From assembly GCA_902362595.1 (NCBI GenBank), contig CABIXF010000033.1, positions 1-43,113 on the forward strand: 43,113 nucleotides of DNA. The letters are read 5' to 3'. The first letter of the stretch is position 1. Every line of letters starts with the position of its first letter. The DNA comes from Bacteroidaceae bacterium. Lineage in GTDB: Bacteria; Bacteroidota; Bacteroidia; Bacteroidales; Bacteroidaceae. Shown here piece by piece: positions 17,601 to 26,688 of this stretch. The notes under the pieces are model-generated. The model made no database searches. It saw only the letters and a list, made by a program, of their open reading frames with translations, and was not told the DNA's origin. Both the position numbers and the translations under genes were made by a program.

Positions 17601-19373
17601 TTACTGTAATGGATCAAACGAACCGCCCCATTCATTATTTTGTTCCAATTTCGAATTACGATCCAAATCTTCCTTTTTAATAGGATAGAACCAATGGTTC
17701 AAATCAAGATTAAACCTATAAATACTTTTATCACCATCCACACAATCTATATACTCAAAATAGAATAATTTACGTACTTCAGGATCCATCATATCCTTGT
17801 TCCAATCAAATTGTCCCTTCTGAATAATCGAATAATCATCTATTACCGGATATAAAGTGGAACGATATTGAAGATTATTCAAAAGATCAAAACGTTTCCA
17901 ACGTCGTAAATCATTCCAACGTTTCCCTTCATATGCAAATTCAATGAAACGTTCGTTTACATAAGCCTCTCGAATCTCATCCTGACTGGTAGCCGTTATG
18001 CCATACCTTCCGTCTGTAGACTGAATTCCGGCACGTTTACGAATATCATACAAAACTTGTAATGCTTCAGTTTTTTTATCTAGTTCATTTGCACATTCTC
18101 CGTAATTCATCAATACTTCAGCAAAACGTATTTCTATCCAATCTGTCTCAGCATTATAGATTTCTGTAACAGCTAAATCATCTAAACCTTTCTTTTGGAA
18201 AAAATTCGCACCAGATGGCATTGTTCTAGATATTTCATCCAGTACCAAAGAAACATTTAAATCACCATCTTTCCTCCAGGCATTCCAAAACTTCATATTA
18301 TTCTTCAGATGATCAGGACAATAATATTCCATCCCTGGGCAAAAGATAGTAGCGTGGAAACGAGGGTCTCTATTAACATAAAAATCTGATAAAAATTGCT
18401 TATTATAAGTCCTATCATTTTTTAGCCGGTTTAAATCAACCTCCAATGGTGTACCATCTAACTTTGGATATGCCATTATTAAAGAAAAAATAGCTTGATT
18501 ACAACTCGCCATACCCATAGTCAATGGTTCAGGACGTATAGCATTTTGATCAAATGCATGATCCGGATAATAAAACTGGTTTACCATAATCACTTCTTTA
18601 TTCTGCTCATCATACCAAATATCAGCAAAATTACCTTCATAAAGTCCTTTACCTACACTTTTCAGAAAATTGATAGCTGCTTTATTGGCATCATATGCAT
18701 CCTGCCAGCGCTGTTGATCATTGTTGGGATTAAACAGTGGACTGGCATATTGTAGCAATACACGGCCTTTAAAAGCCATAGCACAGCCTTTATCGATACG
18801 ACCATAGTTTTCATTTTCCCATTTGTCAGGCAAACTGGCTATTGCCTCATCCAAATCCGCTAATATCTGTTTCACACACTCTGAAGTAGAACTTCTTGGA
18901 ACCAACAATGAATTTAAATCTGAAACATCCTGCGGCTGTAAAATCATTGGAACTCCTCCCAAGGAGAATACTTTACCCCAATAATCCCATGCGCGCCAAA
19001 ACAATGCTTGTCCTCTTAATTGCTTCTTTTCATCTTCATTCAGTACAGTTACACTCTCAAGATTAGCTAAAAAATAATTTATCTTATCAATATTCTTATA
19101 ATCCAATCCCTGAGCACAATTATCCACTGTTATTTCACCACGCACATATTGACTCATATCAGTAGGTCCATTCATACCTTCATCCGTATTATTGGCAGAA
19201 ATAGGCCAACCTGGCATCATACTTCCATAAATATCAGTCAAAAAAGCATTGACCATATCTGGATTCTCCCATACTCCATCTGGTGTTATAGCACTGGTAT
19301 TTTCATAATCCAAACTGCAACTCCCCAATAATAAACTACAAAATAAACCAACAATTATATTTTTCTTTTTCAT
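17601..19373 (-). CDS. SusD-like starch-binding outer membrane lipoprotein
   Basis: A 590-residue glycan-capture lipoprotein that caps the SusC channel. The N-terminus is a lipoprotein signal (LLLGSCSLDYEN, Cys19). SusD/RagB features are present: an alpha-helical TPR-like core with ALFWRAWDYWGKVFSLGGVP (near 127-146), AFKGRVLLQYASPLFNP, and the C-terminal NERFIEFAYEGKRWNDLRRW motif. It starts 13 nt after the SusC stop, the usual translationally linked arrangement. Such proteins bind the target polysaccharide at the surface; the ligand cannot be read from sequence. No SusE/F-like binding protein follows; the next gene is GH31. Confidence 0.95.
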   Translation of the reverse strand: MKKKNIIVGLFCSLLLGSCSLDYENTSAITPDGVWENPDMVNAFLTDIYGSMMPGWPISANNTDEGMNGPTDMSQYVRGEITVDNCAQGLDYKNIDKINYFLANLESVTVLNEDEKKQLRGQALFWRAWDYWGKVFSLGGVPMILQPQDVSDLNSLLVPRSSTSECVKQILADLDEAIASLPDKWENENYGRIDKGCAMAFKGRVLLQYASPLFNPNNDQQRWQDAYDANKAAINFLKSVGKGLYEGNFADIWYDEQNKEVIMVNQFYYPDHAFDQNAIRPEPLTMGMASCNQAIFSLIMAYPKLDGTPLEVDLNRLKNDRTYNKQFLSDFYVNRDPRFHATIFCPGMEYYCPDHLKNNMKFWNAWRKDGDLNVSLVLDEISRTMPSGANFFQKKGLDDLAVTEIYNAETDWIEIRFAEVLMNYGECANELDKKTEALQVLYDIRKRAGIQSTDGRYGITATSQDEIREAYVNERFIEFAYEGKRWNDLRRWKRFDLLNNLQYRSTLYPVIDDYSIIQKGQFDWNKDMMDPEVRKLFYFEYIDCVDGDKSIYRFNLDLNHWFYPIKKEDLDRNSKLEQNNEWGGSFDPLQ

Positions 19374-19386
19374 AGCTGATTTGTAC

Positions 19387-22300
19387 TTAAAATTTCACAT
19401 CAATACCAAAGTTGAACGAACGCATAATCGGATAATCATTTCCTCCTCCCAATTCAGGATCATAATATTTAAAACTACTCCAACAGAACAAATTGGTTCC
19501 AGAAATAAATAAACGGACATTATCAAAGATTTTATTATAGAACTGATTCTTCGGCAAATCATAACTTAATGTAATGTATTTCAAGCGCATAAAATTCGCT
19601 TTCTTAAACCAGAACTGACTATCCTTATCCCGATAAGTACTCGGCACATTGGCACTAACCATACGAGGCAAAGACGCATCAGGATTATCAGGTGTCCAAC
19701 TGTCATCATACCAACCGGCATACATTCGGTTCCATTCTACATTACCGGCAATGCTCCGGTATGACTTGTACAATCCCAACTCACCGGCAAACATCATATC
19801 CAGACTTAAACCTTTCCAACTACCTCCCAAATTCAAGCCATAAACTACCGGAAAATTTTTGTCACGCAGCACCACACGATCCCAATCATCAATCACACCA
19901 TCGGGTACTCCATTCGGTCCAGTATGATCTTTATAAACAATGTCACCTAGTTGAGGTTTCATTCCATTAAAAGTATAATTAGGGTTTGCCGCATTGAAGT
20001 CATCCAATTCTTCTTGTGTCCGGATAATCCGGTCGAAATCATATCCAACAATACGGGAAGTAGAAGTTCCAATCGGAATATCAATCCATTGGGCATTCTC
20101 AGCGTAATCTTTATACTTGATTTCATTCCATCCATACGACAGCGTCAAGTTCCCATGATAAGTAAAATCTTTACTACTACCTTGATATCCCAATTCCAAA
20201 TCAATACCTTGAGCATTCATTTTTCCATAATTTTCGGCAGGCATATCACGACTGTATGTAGTAGGCAAAGTGGCCTGACGGTTATCCAAAATGTCATACG
20301 ATTTACGGAACCAGTAATCAAATGTAAAATGCCAGTTTTTAAAGAAATTCATATCTATACCTACATCATAACTCAATGCTTTTTCCCATGTCAAATTCGG
20401 ATTTACGACCTTACCGTATGTCAATCCTGTATTTTTCGAAGGATCTTTTCCAAAATAAGCATTTTTAGTATCCGAATTTGATAAATAAGACTCCATCCAT
20501 TGCCATCCACCCACAGAATCATCACCTGTCAAACCAACGGAACCACGAATTTTCATAAATTGAATCCACTTCTTATTAAAAAAGTTCTCTTCAGAAAGCA
20601 CCCAAGCAGCAGAACCAGCAGGAAAAAATCCCCAACGCTGAGAAGGAGCAAAATTCATAGAACCATCCTCGCGAAAAGAAAACGACAACAAATATTTGTC
20701 CGCATACGAATAATTGAATTGTCCCACATACGACATACGTCCGTTTCGACTAGCGACATCTCCTCCACCATATGTATCAACACGGCTATCGCTAGCAGCC
20801 CAAAACTGGTCATATAAATATACCGGAAACGTCTCACGACCTCCATAAACTTGAGATTTGTATTCCTCATACCATTCTGTCAATAAAACAGCATCTAACC
20901 TATGTACTTCATTAAATGTATTCGAGTAGTTTAAATAAAAGTTTAATTGTTGTTCATCCCCCCAATCAGAGCTTTTCTCAATATAGTCTTTACTTAACCA
21001 TGAAGATTTTTTTACTCCAACAATATCTTCATCTTTTATTGATATTATACGGCCATTAGCTCCACTTTTTTTAGGTACATAAATATCATAATTTTTATAA
21101 AATCCTTCTTTAGCATTGTGTATCCAACTCTTACTATATTGAACACTCATACTCATCCCTTTAAAAAAAGGAAATTTATATGTCATTTTAAATACAGCAG
21201 TTGGCTTTAAATAGGTTTCATGATGATATCCTCCATCATTTCGTGCTCTTGCGGCAGGATTTAATGGTCCATTTGTATCTAATACTTTTCCTGATTCTGA
21301 GAACACTGGAATTTCTGGTTGAGATATCCTCAATGCAGAATATATGCCATTAGGCCATCCATTATCTTCATGTCCATCACTTGCAGTTCTACCTATTTTA
21401 TTATTATTTAATGAGAATCCAACATATGCCTCTAAATACTTTGTCACATCTGCACTTACATTCATACGGAAATTATATTTATCATATGTCATGGGCTCCA
21501 GAAAACCTTGCTGTTTTACATATGATGCAGCTCCAAAATATCGTATTTTATCACTTCCTCCAGAAACACTTATGTTATGACTTTGGGTTGTTGGATTCTG
21601 CCAGACCGATTCTAATAGATCATAACCATATCCACCATTGATAGAAGCTATATGATCAATCTCTTCCTGAGTCCATTTTTGAGCAGGAGTTGTACATACT
21701 CTATTATACAACAAAGCTGTTTGCACTCCATCTGTCAAATCCTGATTACCCGTACGGGAATCAATACTAAAACCATATGAATAATTAATAGTAGGTTTAC
21801 CTTCTTTTCCTTTTTTAGTTGTTACAATAATAACACCACCAGAAGAACGGGAGCCATAAATTGCTGCTGATGCAGCATCCTTCAATACTGAAATACTTTC
21901 TATTTCATTAGAACTTAAATTATTAAAATCTGTCGCATCACGTACTACCCCATCAATAACGTATGTGACCGGTTGTGGATTATATTTCTTTTCTTTCCAA
22001 GAAGAAGTTGTACGAATTGATATTTCAGGATTATTACCAGGAATACCACTTGAGGTTCCAATATTAACACCAGCCATTTTTCCGGCTAACAGATTTCCGG
22101 CAGAAGTAGTTGGTATTGTATTCAAATTTTCCCCCACTTTCATACTTGCCACAGCCCCCGTTAAAGATGCTTTCTTTTGCGACAAATAGCCTACAACTAC
22201 CACTTCCTCCAAAGCCTTCGAATCTTCTCTCAATACTATAGATAAAATCTTTTGCTTGCCTACTTTCACTTCCTGATCAGCATAACCGATGTACGAAACC

Positions 22301-22803
22301 TGAAGTATAGCCCCTTCCGGTACGTCCAAAGAAAAGTTACCATCTATGTCCGTAATTGTTCCATTCGCCGTTCCTTTTACCACGACATTCGCACCGATAA
22401 TAGGTTCACCTGTAGCATCCAGAATCGTACCTTTAACCATTTGGGATTTCTTTCCAGACTGCGTATCAACCTGTTTCCGGATGATAATATGCCCATTACT
22501 GTAAGTTGCTACGCAATCTGTTCCGTCCAACAATTTCACCAGTACTTCCTGAACCGTACCCTTTTCAGGCATATTCCGGATAACACGCGAGTCATCAATG
22601 TCCTGAGATTTGTAATCGATAAAAAGCTTCGTCTGCTTCTCGATCTGTTTAAATACACTTTTCAACGGAATGTTGCTTCCTGTCAGACGGACAGACTGTT
22701 GTTGGGCGTAGGCAAAGAGGCTGCATGTAGATAATGCGGTGATACACAACAGCCGAGAAATTTTTTTTCTACTTTCTTCTAGCATCAGATTTGTTAATTT
22801 CAT
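19387..22803 (-). CDS. SusC-like TonB-dependent transporter with STN signalling domain
   Basis: An 1138-residue outer membrane importer. Order: signal peptide to about residue 34; STN domain (LTGSNIPLKSVFKQIEKQTK to about 110), which in this family contacts a FecR-type anti-sigma factor; carboxypeptidase-regulatory-like domain (VKGTILDATGEPIIGANVVV, about 120-195); TonB-box-like EEVVVVGY; plug with SIRTTSSW and the ISVLKDAASAAIYGSR motif; then a 22-strand barrel ending in FNFGIDVKF. It imports oligosaccharides using TonB energy. The STN domain fits the FecR gene 152 nt upstream and the ECF sigma factor further upstream: substrate binding would relieve the anti-sigma factor and switch on the locus. 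Strongly A+T-rich compared with the left part of the window. Confidence 0.96.
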   Translation of the reverse strand: MKLTNLMLEESRKKISRLLCITALSTCSLFAYAQQQSVRLTGSNIPLKSVFKQIEKQTKLFIDYKSQDIDDSRVIRNMPEKGTVQEVLVKLLDGTDCVATYSNGHIIIRKQVDTQSGKKSQMVKGTILDATGEPIIGANVVVKGTANGTITDIDGNFSLDVPEGAILQVSYIGYADQEVKVGKQKILSIVLREDSKALEEVVVVGYLSQKKASLTGAVASMKVGENLNTIPTTSAGNLLAGKMAGVNIGTSSGIPGNNPEISIRTTSSWKEKKYNPQPVTYVIDGVVRDATDFNNLSSNEIESISVLKDAASAAIYGSRSSGGVIIVTTKKGKEGKPTINYSYGFSIDSRTGNQDLTDGVQTALLYNRVCTTPAQKWTQEEIDHIASINGGYGYDLLESVWQNPTTQSHNISVSGGSDKIRYFGAASYVKQQGFLEPMTYDKYNFRMNVSADVTKYLEAYVGFSLNNNKIGRTASDGHEDNGWPNGIYSALRISQPEIPVFSESGKVLDTNGPLNPAARARNDGGYHHETYLKPTAVFKMTYKFPFFKGMSMSVQYSKSWIHNAKEGFYKNYDIYVPKKSGANGRIISIKDEDIVGVKKSSWLSKDYIEKSSDWGDEQQLNFYLNYSNTFNEVHRLDAVLLTEWYEEYKSQVYGGRETFPVYLYDQFWAASDSRVDTYGGGDVASRNGRMSYVGQFNYSYADKYLLSFSFREDGSMNFAPSQRWGFFPAGSAAWVLSEENFFNKKWIQFMKIRGSVGLTGDDSVGGWQWMESYLSNSDTKNAYFGKDPSKNTGLTYGKVVNPNLTWEKALSYDVGIDMNFFKNWHFTFDYWFRKSYDILDNRQATLPTTYSRDMPAENYGKMNAQGIDLELGYQGSSKDFTYHGNLTLSYGWNEIKYKDYAENAQWIDIPIGTSTSRIVGYDFDRIIRTQEELDDFNAANPNYTFNGMKPQLGDIVYKDHTGPNGVPDGVIDDWDRVVLRDKNFPVVYGLNLGGSWKGLSLDMMFAGELGLYKSYRSIAGNVEWNRMYAGWYDDSWTPDNPDASLPRMVSANVPSTYRDKDSQFWFKKANFMRLKYITLSYDLPKNQFYNKIFDNVRLFISGTNLFCWSSFKYYDPELGGGNDYPIMRSFNFGIDVKF

Positions 22804-22863
22804 ATATTTGTAAGTTGAAATTTAAGTGTTTAAAAATAGTTTTGTTTCAAGGTCCTATACGAA

Positions 22864-22871
22864 CAAAATTA
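22864..22871 (-). promoter_or_regulatory. Possible -7 element upstream of SusC
   Basis: On the minus strand this reads TAATTTTG, fitting the Bacteroides -7 consensus TAnnTTTG, about 60 nt before the SusC ATG. No TTTG lies at the usual 19-21 nt upstream. That could mean a sigma-ECF-type or activator-dependent promoter, or a chance match in A+T-rich DNA. It lies in the 152-nt FecR-SusC gap, where PUL transcription commonly starts. Confidence 0.3.
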
Positions 22872-22955
22872 AAATACTTGGTTTCAAACACCGGGAAGGG
22901 GAGTTGGCGCTGTTCTTTCCGGTTTTCTTTTTCTGATAATTCCTCCTTCTTCTAC

Positions 22956-23945
22956 TTATTTGACAATGATACTTTTTCCCTTGATTATATATTGTATACC
23001 TATTAACTGATGCAGTATTTCCATGACATCTTCAATCTTTTCATCAGGTCCGAACTTGACGTTATACAAATCTGTTCCATAACGGGTAGCATTGTATTGG
23101 AAAGTGACTCCATACTTCTTTTCAAGAGTAAGAATCATCTGTTCGAAGGTGACATCCTCAAAAATCAGATACCCCTTGCGTGCCATCCTGAACAACGATA
23201 AATCTACCCGGTTCATCCGCACACTCTTGTCTGTATGTGAAAATACCAGCTGTTCACTCGGCTGTAGCACATAAGACTCCTCTGCCCCTTCTTTCAGACT
23301 GACCTTCACACTTCCTTCTTCCAGTGTAGCCATGGTATAATCTTCCCCGGCGTAGGACTTTACGGTAAATACTGTACCTAAAGCCTGTACATCCAGTCCT
23401 GAAGTCTTTACGATAAAAGGTTTCTCCTTATTTTTGGATACTTGGAATGAAGCTTCACCGGTCAGATACACCGTACGTGAATCCAACTGCTTGAAATCCG
23501 ACGGATATAAGAGGGTAGATCCGGTATTCACCCAGACACGCGAACTGTCAGGCAATACAAGCTCACAAGTTTTGCCATACGGAACAAACATTTCACACAT
23601 TTCGGTCGACTGCCGAAGAGTCAATTCTCTGGTTGTCCAATAAGTTCCACCTGCTGTCATCACAAAAATTGCGATAGCAGCCGCATATCTCATCCACCTC
23701 ATCCGGATTCGTTTCCCACGATAGAACGACAGTCCCATCCGTTCCTGCAGACGGTTCCATTCATTCCACGTGTCCGAAGATATTTCCCCGGCCGATTCAT
23801 CCCAATACTGATGCAACGCGTCTTCCTTTTCTGCTTGATTCTGCTGCGCACGTAACCATTTCCCGAACACAGCCCTTCCCGCCCGGGTGAAATGCTTTCC
23901 AACATACAGTTGGAACATTCTTTTGATTGATTCGTGTGTTTCCAT
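22956..23945 (-). CDS. FecR-like anti-sigma factor
   Basis: A 329-residue inner-membrane regulator. The cytoplasmic N-terminus (about 1-80) has the anti-sigma features of the family (FTRAGRAVFGKWL, EDALHQYWDES). One membrane segment follows (YAAAIAIFVMTAGGTYW, about 87-103). The periplasmic FecR domain has VLPDSSRVWVNTGSTLLYPSDF, REVYLTGEASFQV-like residues (here RTVYLTGEASFQV) and FTVKSYAGEDYTMATLEEGS. A C-terminal domain (FEDVTFEQMILTLEKKYGV and later) resembles the secretin/TonB short-domain partner. It should transmit the STN signal from SusC to the ECF sigma factor. Unusually, it is separated from the sigma gene by two enzyme genes. Confidence 0.94.
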   Translation of the reverse strand: METHESIKRMFQLYVGKHFTRAGRAVFGKWLRAQQNQAEKEDALHQYWDESAGEISSDTWNEWNRLQERMGLSFYRGKRIRMRWMRYAAAIAIFVMTAGGTYWTTRELTLRQSTEMCEMFVPYGKTCELVLPDSSRVWVNTGSTLLYPSDFKQLDSRTVYLTGEASFQVSKNKEKPFIVKTSGLDVQALGTVFTVKSYAGEDYTMATLEEGSVKVSLKEGAEESYVLQPSEQLVFSHTDKSVRMNRVDLSLFRMARKGYLIFEDVTFEQMILTLEKKYGVTFQYNATRYGTDLYNVKFGPDEKIEDVMEILHQLIGIQYIIKGKSIIVK

Positions 23946-23963
23946 TTTACCTGCTTTTATACA

Positions 23964-23977
23964 TAAGTAGGTTTAAA
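23964..23977. repeat. 14-bp motif shared by two intergenic regions (copy 1)
   Basis: TAAGTAGGTTTAAA occurs about 20 nt upstream of the FecR start, followed by an ACACACACAA tract. The same 14-mer, with a similar CACACACAAAA tract behind it, occurs at 29495-29508 between the sigma gene and the NPCBM gene. The gap 23946-24132 holds nothing else notable. Confidence 0.75.
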
Positions 23978-24132
23978 CCGGAAACACACACAAGTCAATC
24001 AAGAAAAAAATACATTAATTTTAATTTTTCTTTCGATCAATAGATAAATGAAAGAAAACATATTGATAAACAATGGCTACCTGTCAACCTACTTCAGTAC
24101 ATTACAGCGAAATTCTCTGTTTGGAAAGAATA

Positions 24133-26592
24133 TTATTTACTTTTCATACAAAAGGCATATACATTTCCTCCAAAATCAGAAACAAATAGTGTATTTCCAG
24201 AAAAAGAAACCGAACTGAATATCGGGGAGCCTAAATGATATTTTGCTGTTATGTTTCCCTCATTTTTATCTATAGCATAAAGATAACCGTCCGAAGCTCC
24301 TACAAAAACAGTATTTCCAACTATTATAGGACTCGTTTCTATTGTCTGGGAGTCAGGACGTGTATATGATGATGTATAAATCAAGGCTTTTCCTACAGGA
24401 CAATGCCATTTCTCATTCAATGTACTTCTGTCAAGAGCAACCAAACCATCCCTTGATGTACCAAAAATTATTTCATTTTCTGAAATGACAGGCGTGGAGG
24501 TTGCATCTACACTATAAGGTAAATCTTTCCGAACAATAATATCGCCTTTTTTTGCATCCATTATGAAAAACGCTTTATCTGATATCAGATAAAGGAGTCC
24601 GTCCTTTATTGCTGGAGATGAGGCTCTGAATCCAAGACCATCCTGCGATTTGCTCCATAACATTTTTCCTGTTTTTACATCATTCCCGTAAAGTGCCCCC
24701 CATTGTGTAGAACCTATAATCATTTCATCGGAAACTGATAATGTAGCCGTTGAACCTTGGTTTTGTCCCCAGTCACGATTCTGCCATAAAATCTCACCCG
24801 TAGAAGCATCTATGGCTTGCAGGTATTTACCTGTACCAGCATAAAGAATTCCATCTTTTGTAGCCAATCCTTCTGTCAATGAAGGTAAAACACCCATTCC
24901 AATATCCTTTTTCCAACACAATGAACCGTTGTTACAGTCTATGGCATAAATAATACCATAAATATCTTGTGCAAAAACTTTGTCCTTATCTATCGCTATC
25001 GTATTCTTTATTGAACCTTCCACATGATATTTCCATACAATCTTTCCCGTTTTAGCTTCTAAAGCATAGATAGCAGCACGGCCTCTGTTATCATCATCAA
25101 CAGATGCAATATAGACCATTCCGTTATATACAATAGGAGAAGTCATGAAGATATTCCCCCCTACATTTGTAGTCCATGCAAGACTGAGCAATGAATCAAG
25201 CGGACAAGAAATGATTCCACCTATATGCTCAGAATTGGCCAAAAGGTTAGTCCAGTTTTCTCCCGGTTCTACCAACACTTCTCCCGGCGAATATTCAAAC
25301 TTCTTTTCTTCTACACGCTTTTCACCATTTGAGAACTCAGCGGTAACAAACAGTTTAAGCTCCTTATTATGATATTTGCCATCAAGTGAAAGTTCAGCAC
25401 CCCATGTCCAATCTGTTTTAGGGCTAAGTTTCTTGTCCTTTATTATAACTTGTTCGCCATACATACAGGTATATGTTACCTGTTTTGTCAAAGCATCCGA
25501 AGAATATACATTTACATTTATTGTATTTGATGCGGTCTTTCCTGATGGCGAAGATATACAAAGCTGATTATCTATATATGCATAACGCATTTCGGATACG
25601 AAATCACCTTTTCTATCCACACGCATTACTCTATATGAAGACGTAGAATGATCAATGCCGCCTTTGTCTATTGTACTGGAACAAACGGTATATACATCTC
25701 CCTGTTTCTTTATATGGTTTATATGCCAGTGACCATAAATCCATGCCTTCAAATTATATTCATTAAGATTTATCGATTCAGATTTTCCACTATAGATAAA
25801 CTTATCTCCTTCTGTGAGAATGTCATGATTGAATACATAAACAGGAGTTCCCGGTTTCACATGTTCAAGATCATTTTTCATCCATCTACAGACATCGTCT
25901 TTGGTATATCCCGGCCAATAATCTCCTCCCGCCATTGGTGTAACAATATAATGTACATTGTCTACATCGAAAGAATAATAAACCGGTCCATAAATATTTT
26001 CAAACAAATCCTCTCCATATTTTCCTTTTACCAGATCATGATTCCCGATGCAATAATAAACCGGAACATCCATGTTCCTTGTATTTACCAGTTTTATATG
26101 AGACTTCAAACCATTCTCATAACAGATATCACCGGTATGTACTATGAACGCAACCTTTTCATTTACAGAATACCGATGAAGATTTTCCGCCCAATTCTCA
26201 TTACCTTGCACTTGGGAGATTTCAGTATCAGTTATTTGAATAAACCTATGACTCCCCTTGTTGTCTATACCAACAGTATATGGAACAATGCCAAAATCAT
26301 AACTTACCGTAGAATCATCAATCTTACGATAATGATTGCATACGGCTTTATATCCCGAAGGTACCGTTATAAAAATGAATCTCTCCTTTTCGTGTCCCGG
26401 CAAAACAAACTTTCCATCAGATTCCGTTTCTACAACATTCAATCCATCCGAAACTTTAATACCCTTCAGAAGTTTTTCTCCGGAATCATAAATACCATTA
26501 TCATTTTCGTCAACAAAAACCTTTCCGGAATATTGAGCATATCCCGATAAAGCAAACACAGAAATAATAAATATTGATATAATTTCTCTCAT
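24133..26592 (-). CDS. Secreted metallophosphoesterase fused to a PQQ-type beta-propeller
   Basis: An 819-residue secreted protein (signal peptide ending SGYAQ). Residues about 20-95 form a beta-sandwich of the MetallophosN/SdrD-like kind (GKVFVDENDNGIYDSGEKLLKG). A calcineurin-like phosphoesterase domain follows, with ITDTEIS, VHTGDICYENG, CIGNHDLVKG, FNHDIL and YGHWHINH, the usual metal-ligand set. The C-terminal half (about 470-815) has repeated propeller blades such as GAALYGNDVKTGKMLW-type and DGYLYAIDKNEG units. The reaction is probably phosphomonoester or diester hydrolysis in the periplasm; the propeller may bind substrate. Together with the alkaline phosphatase in the same locus it suggests a phosphorylated glycan. 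It lies between FecR and the NPCBM enzyme on the same strand and is A+T-rich. Confidence 0.87.
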   Translation of the reverse strand: MREIISIFIISVFALSGYAQYSGKVFVDENDNGIYDSGEKLLKGIKVSDGLNVVETESDGKFVLPGHEKERFIFITVPSGYKAVCNHYRKIDDSTVSYDFGIVPYTVGIDNKGSHRFIQITDTEISQVQGNENWAENLHRYSVNEKVAFIVHTGDICYENGLKSHIKLVNTRNMDVPVYYCIGNHDLVKGKYGEDLFENIYGPVYYSFDVDNVHYIVTPMAGGDYWPGYTKDDVCRWMKNDLEHVKPGTPVYVFNHDILTEGDKFIYSGKSESINLNEYNLKAWIYGHWHINHIKKQGDVYTVCSSTIDKGGIDHSTSSYRVMRVDRKGDFVSEMRYAYIDNQLCISSPSGKTASNTINVNVYSSDALTKQVTYTCMYGEQVIIKDKKLSPKTDWTWGAELSLDGKYHNKELKLFVTAEFSNGEKRVEEKKFEYSPGEVLVEPGENWTNLLANSEHIGGIISCPLDSLLSLAWTTNVGGNIFMTSPIVYNGMVYIASVDDDNRGRAAIYALEAKTGKIVWKYHVEGSIKNTIAIDKDKVFAQDIYGIIYAIDCNNGSLCWKKDIGMGVLPSLTEGLATKDGILYAGTGKYLQAIDASTGEILWQNRDWGQNQGSTATLSVSDEMIIGSTQWGALYGNDVKTGKMLWSKSQDGLGFRASSPAIKDGLLYLISDKAFFIMDAKKGDIIVRKDLPYSVDATSTPVISENEIIFGTSRDGLVALDRSTLNEKWHCPVGKALIYTSSYTRPDSQTIETSPIIVGNTVFVGASDGYLYAIDKNEGNITAKYHLGSPIFSSVSFSGNTLFVSDFGGNVYAFCMKSK

Positions 26593-26688
26593 AATAAAAA
26601 CATTGCATAAATTTTCCCTACAAATGCATCCTACACTGATGTAACATATTTTCCTTTTACATTCGGTCTTATTTTTTTAAAGAATCAT

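Noticed and set aside
25648..26550. Plus-strand 300-codon ORF
   Set aside because: Antisense shadow of the metallophosphoesterase gene.
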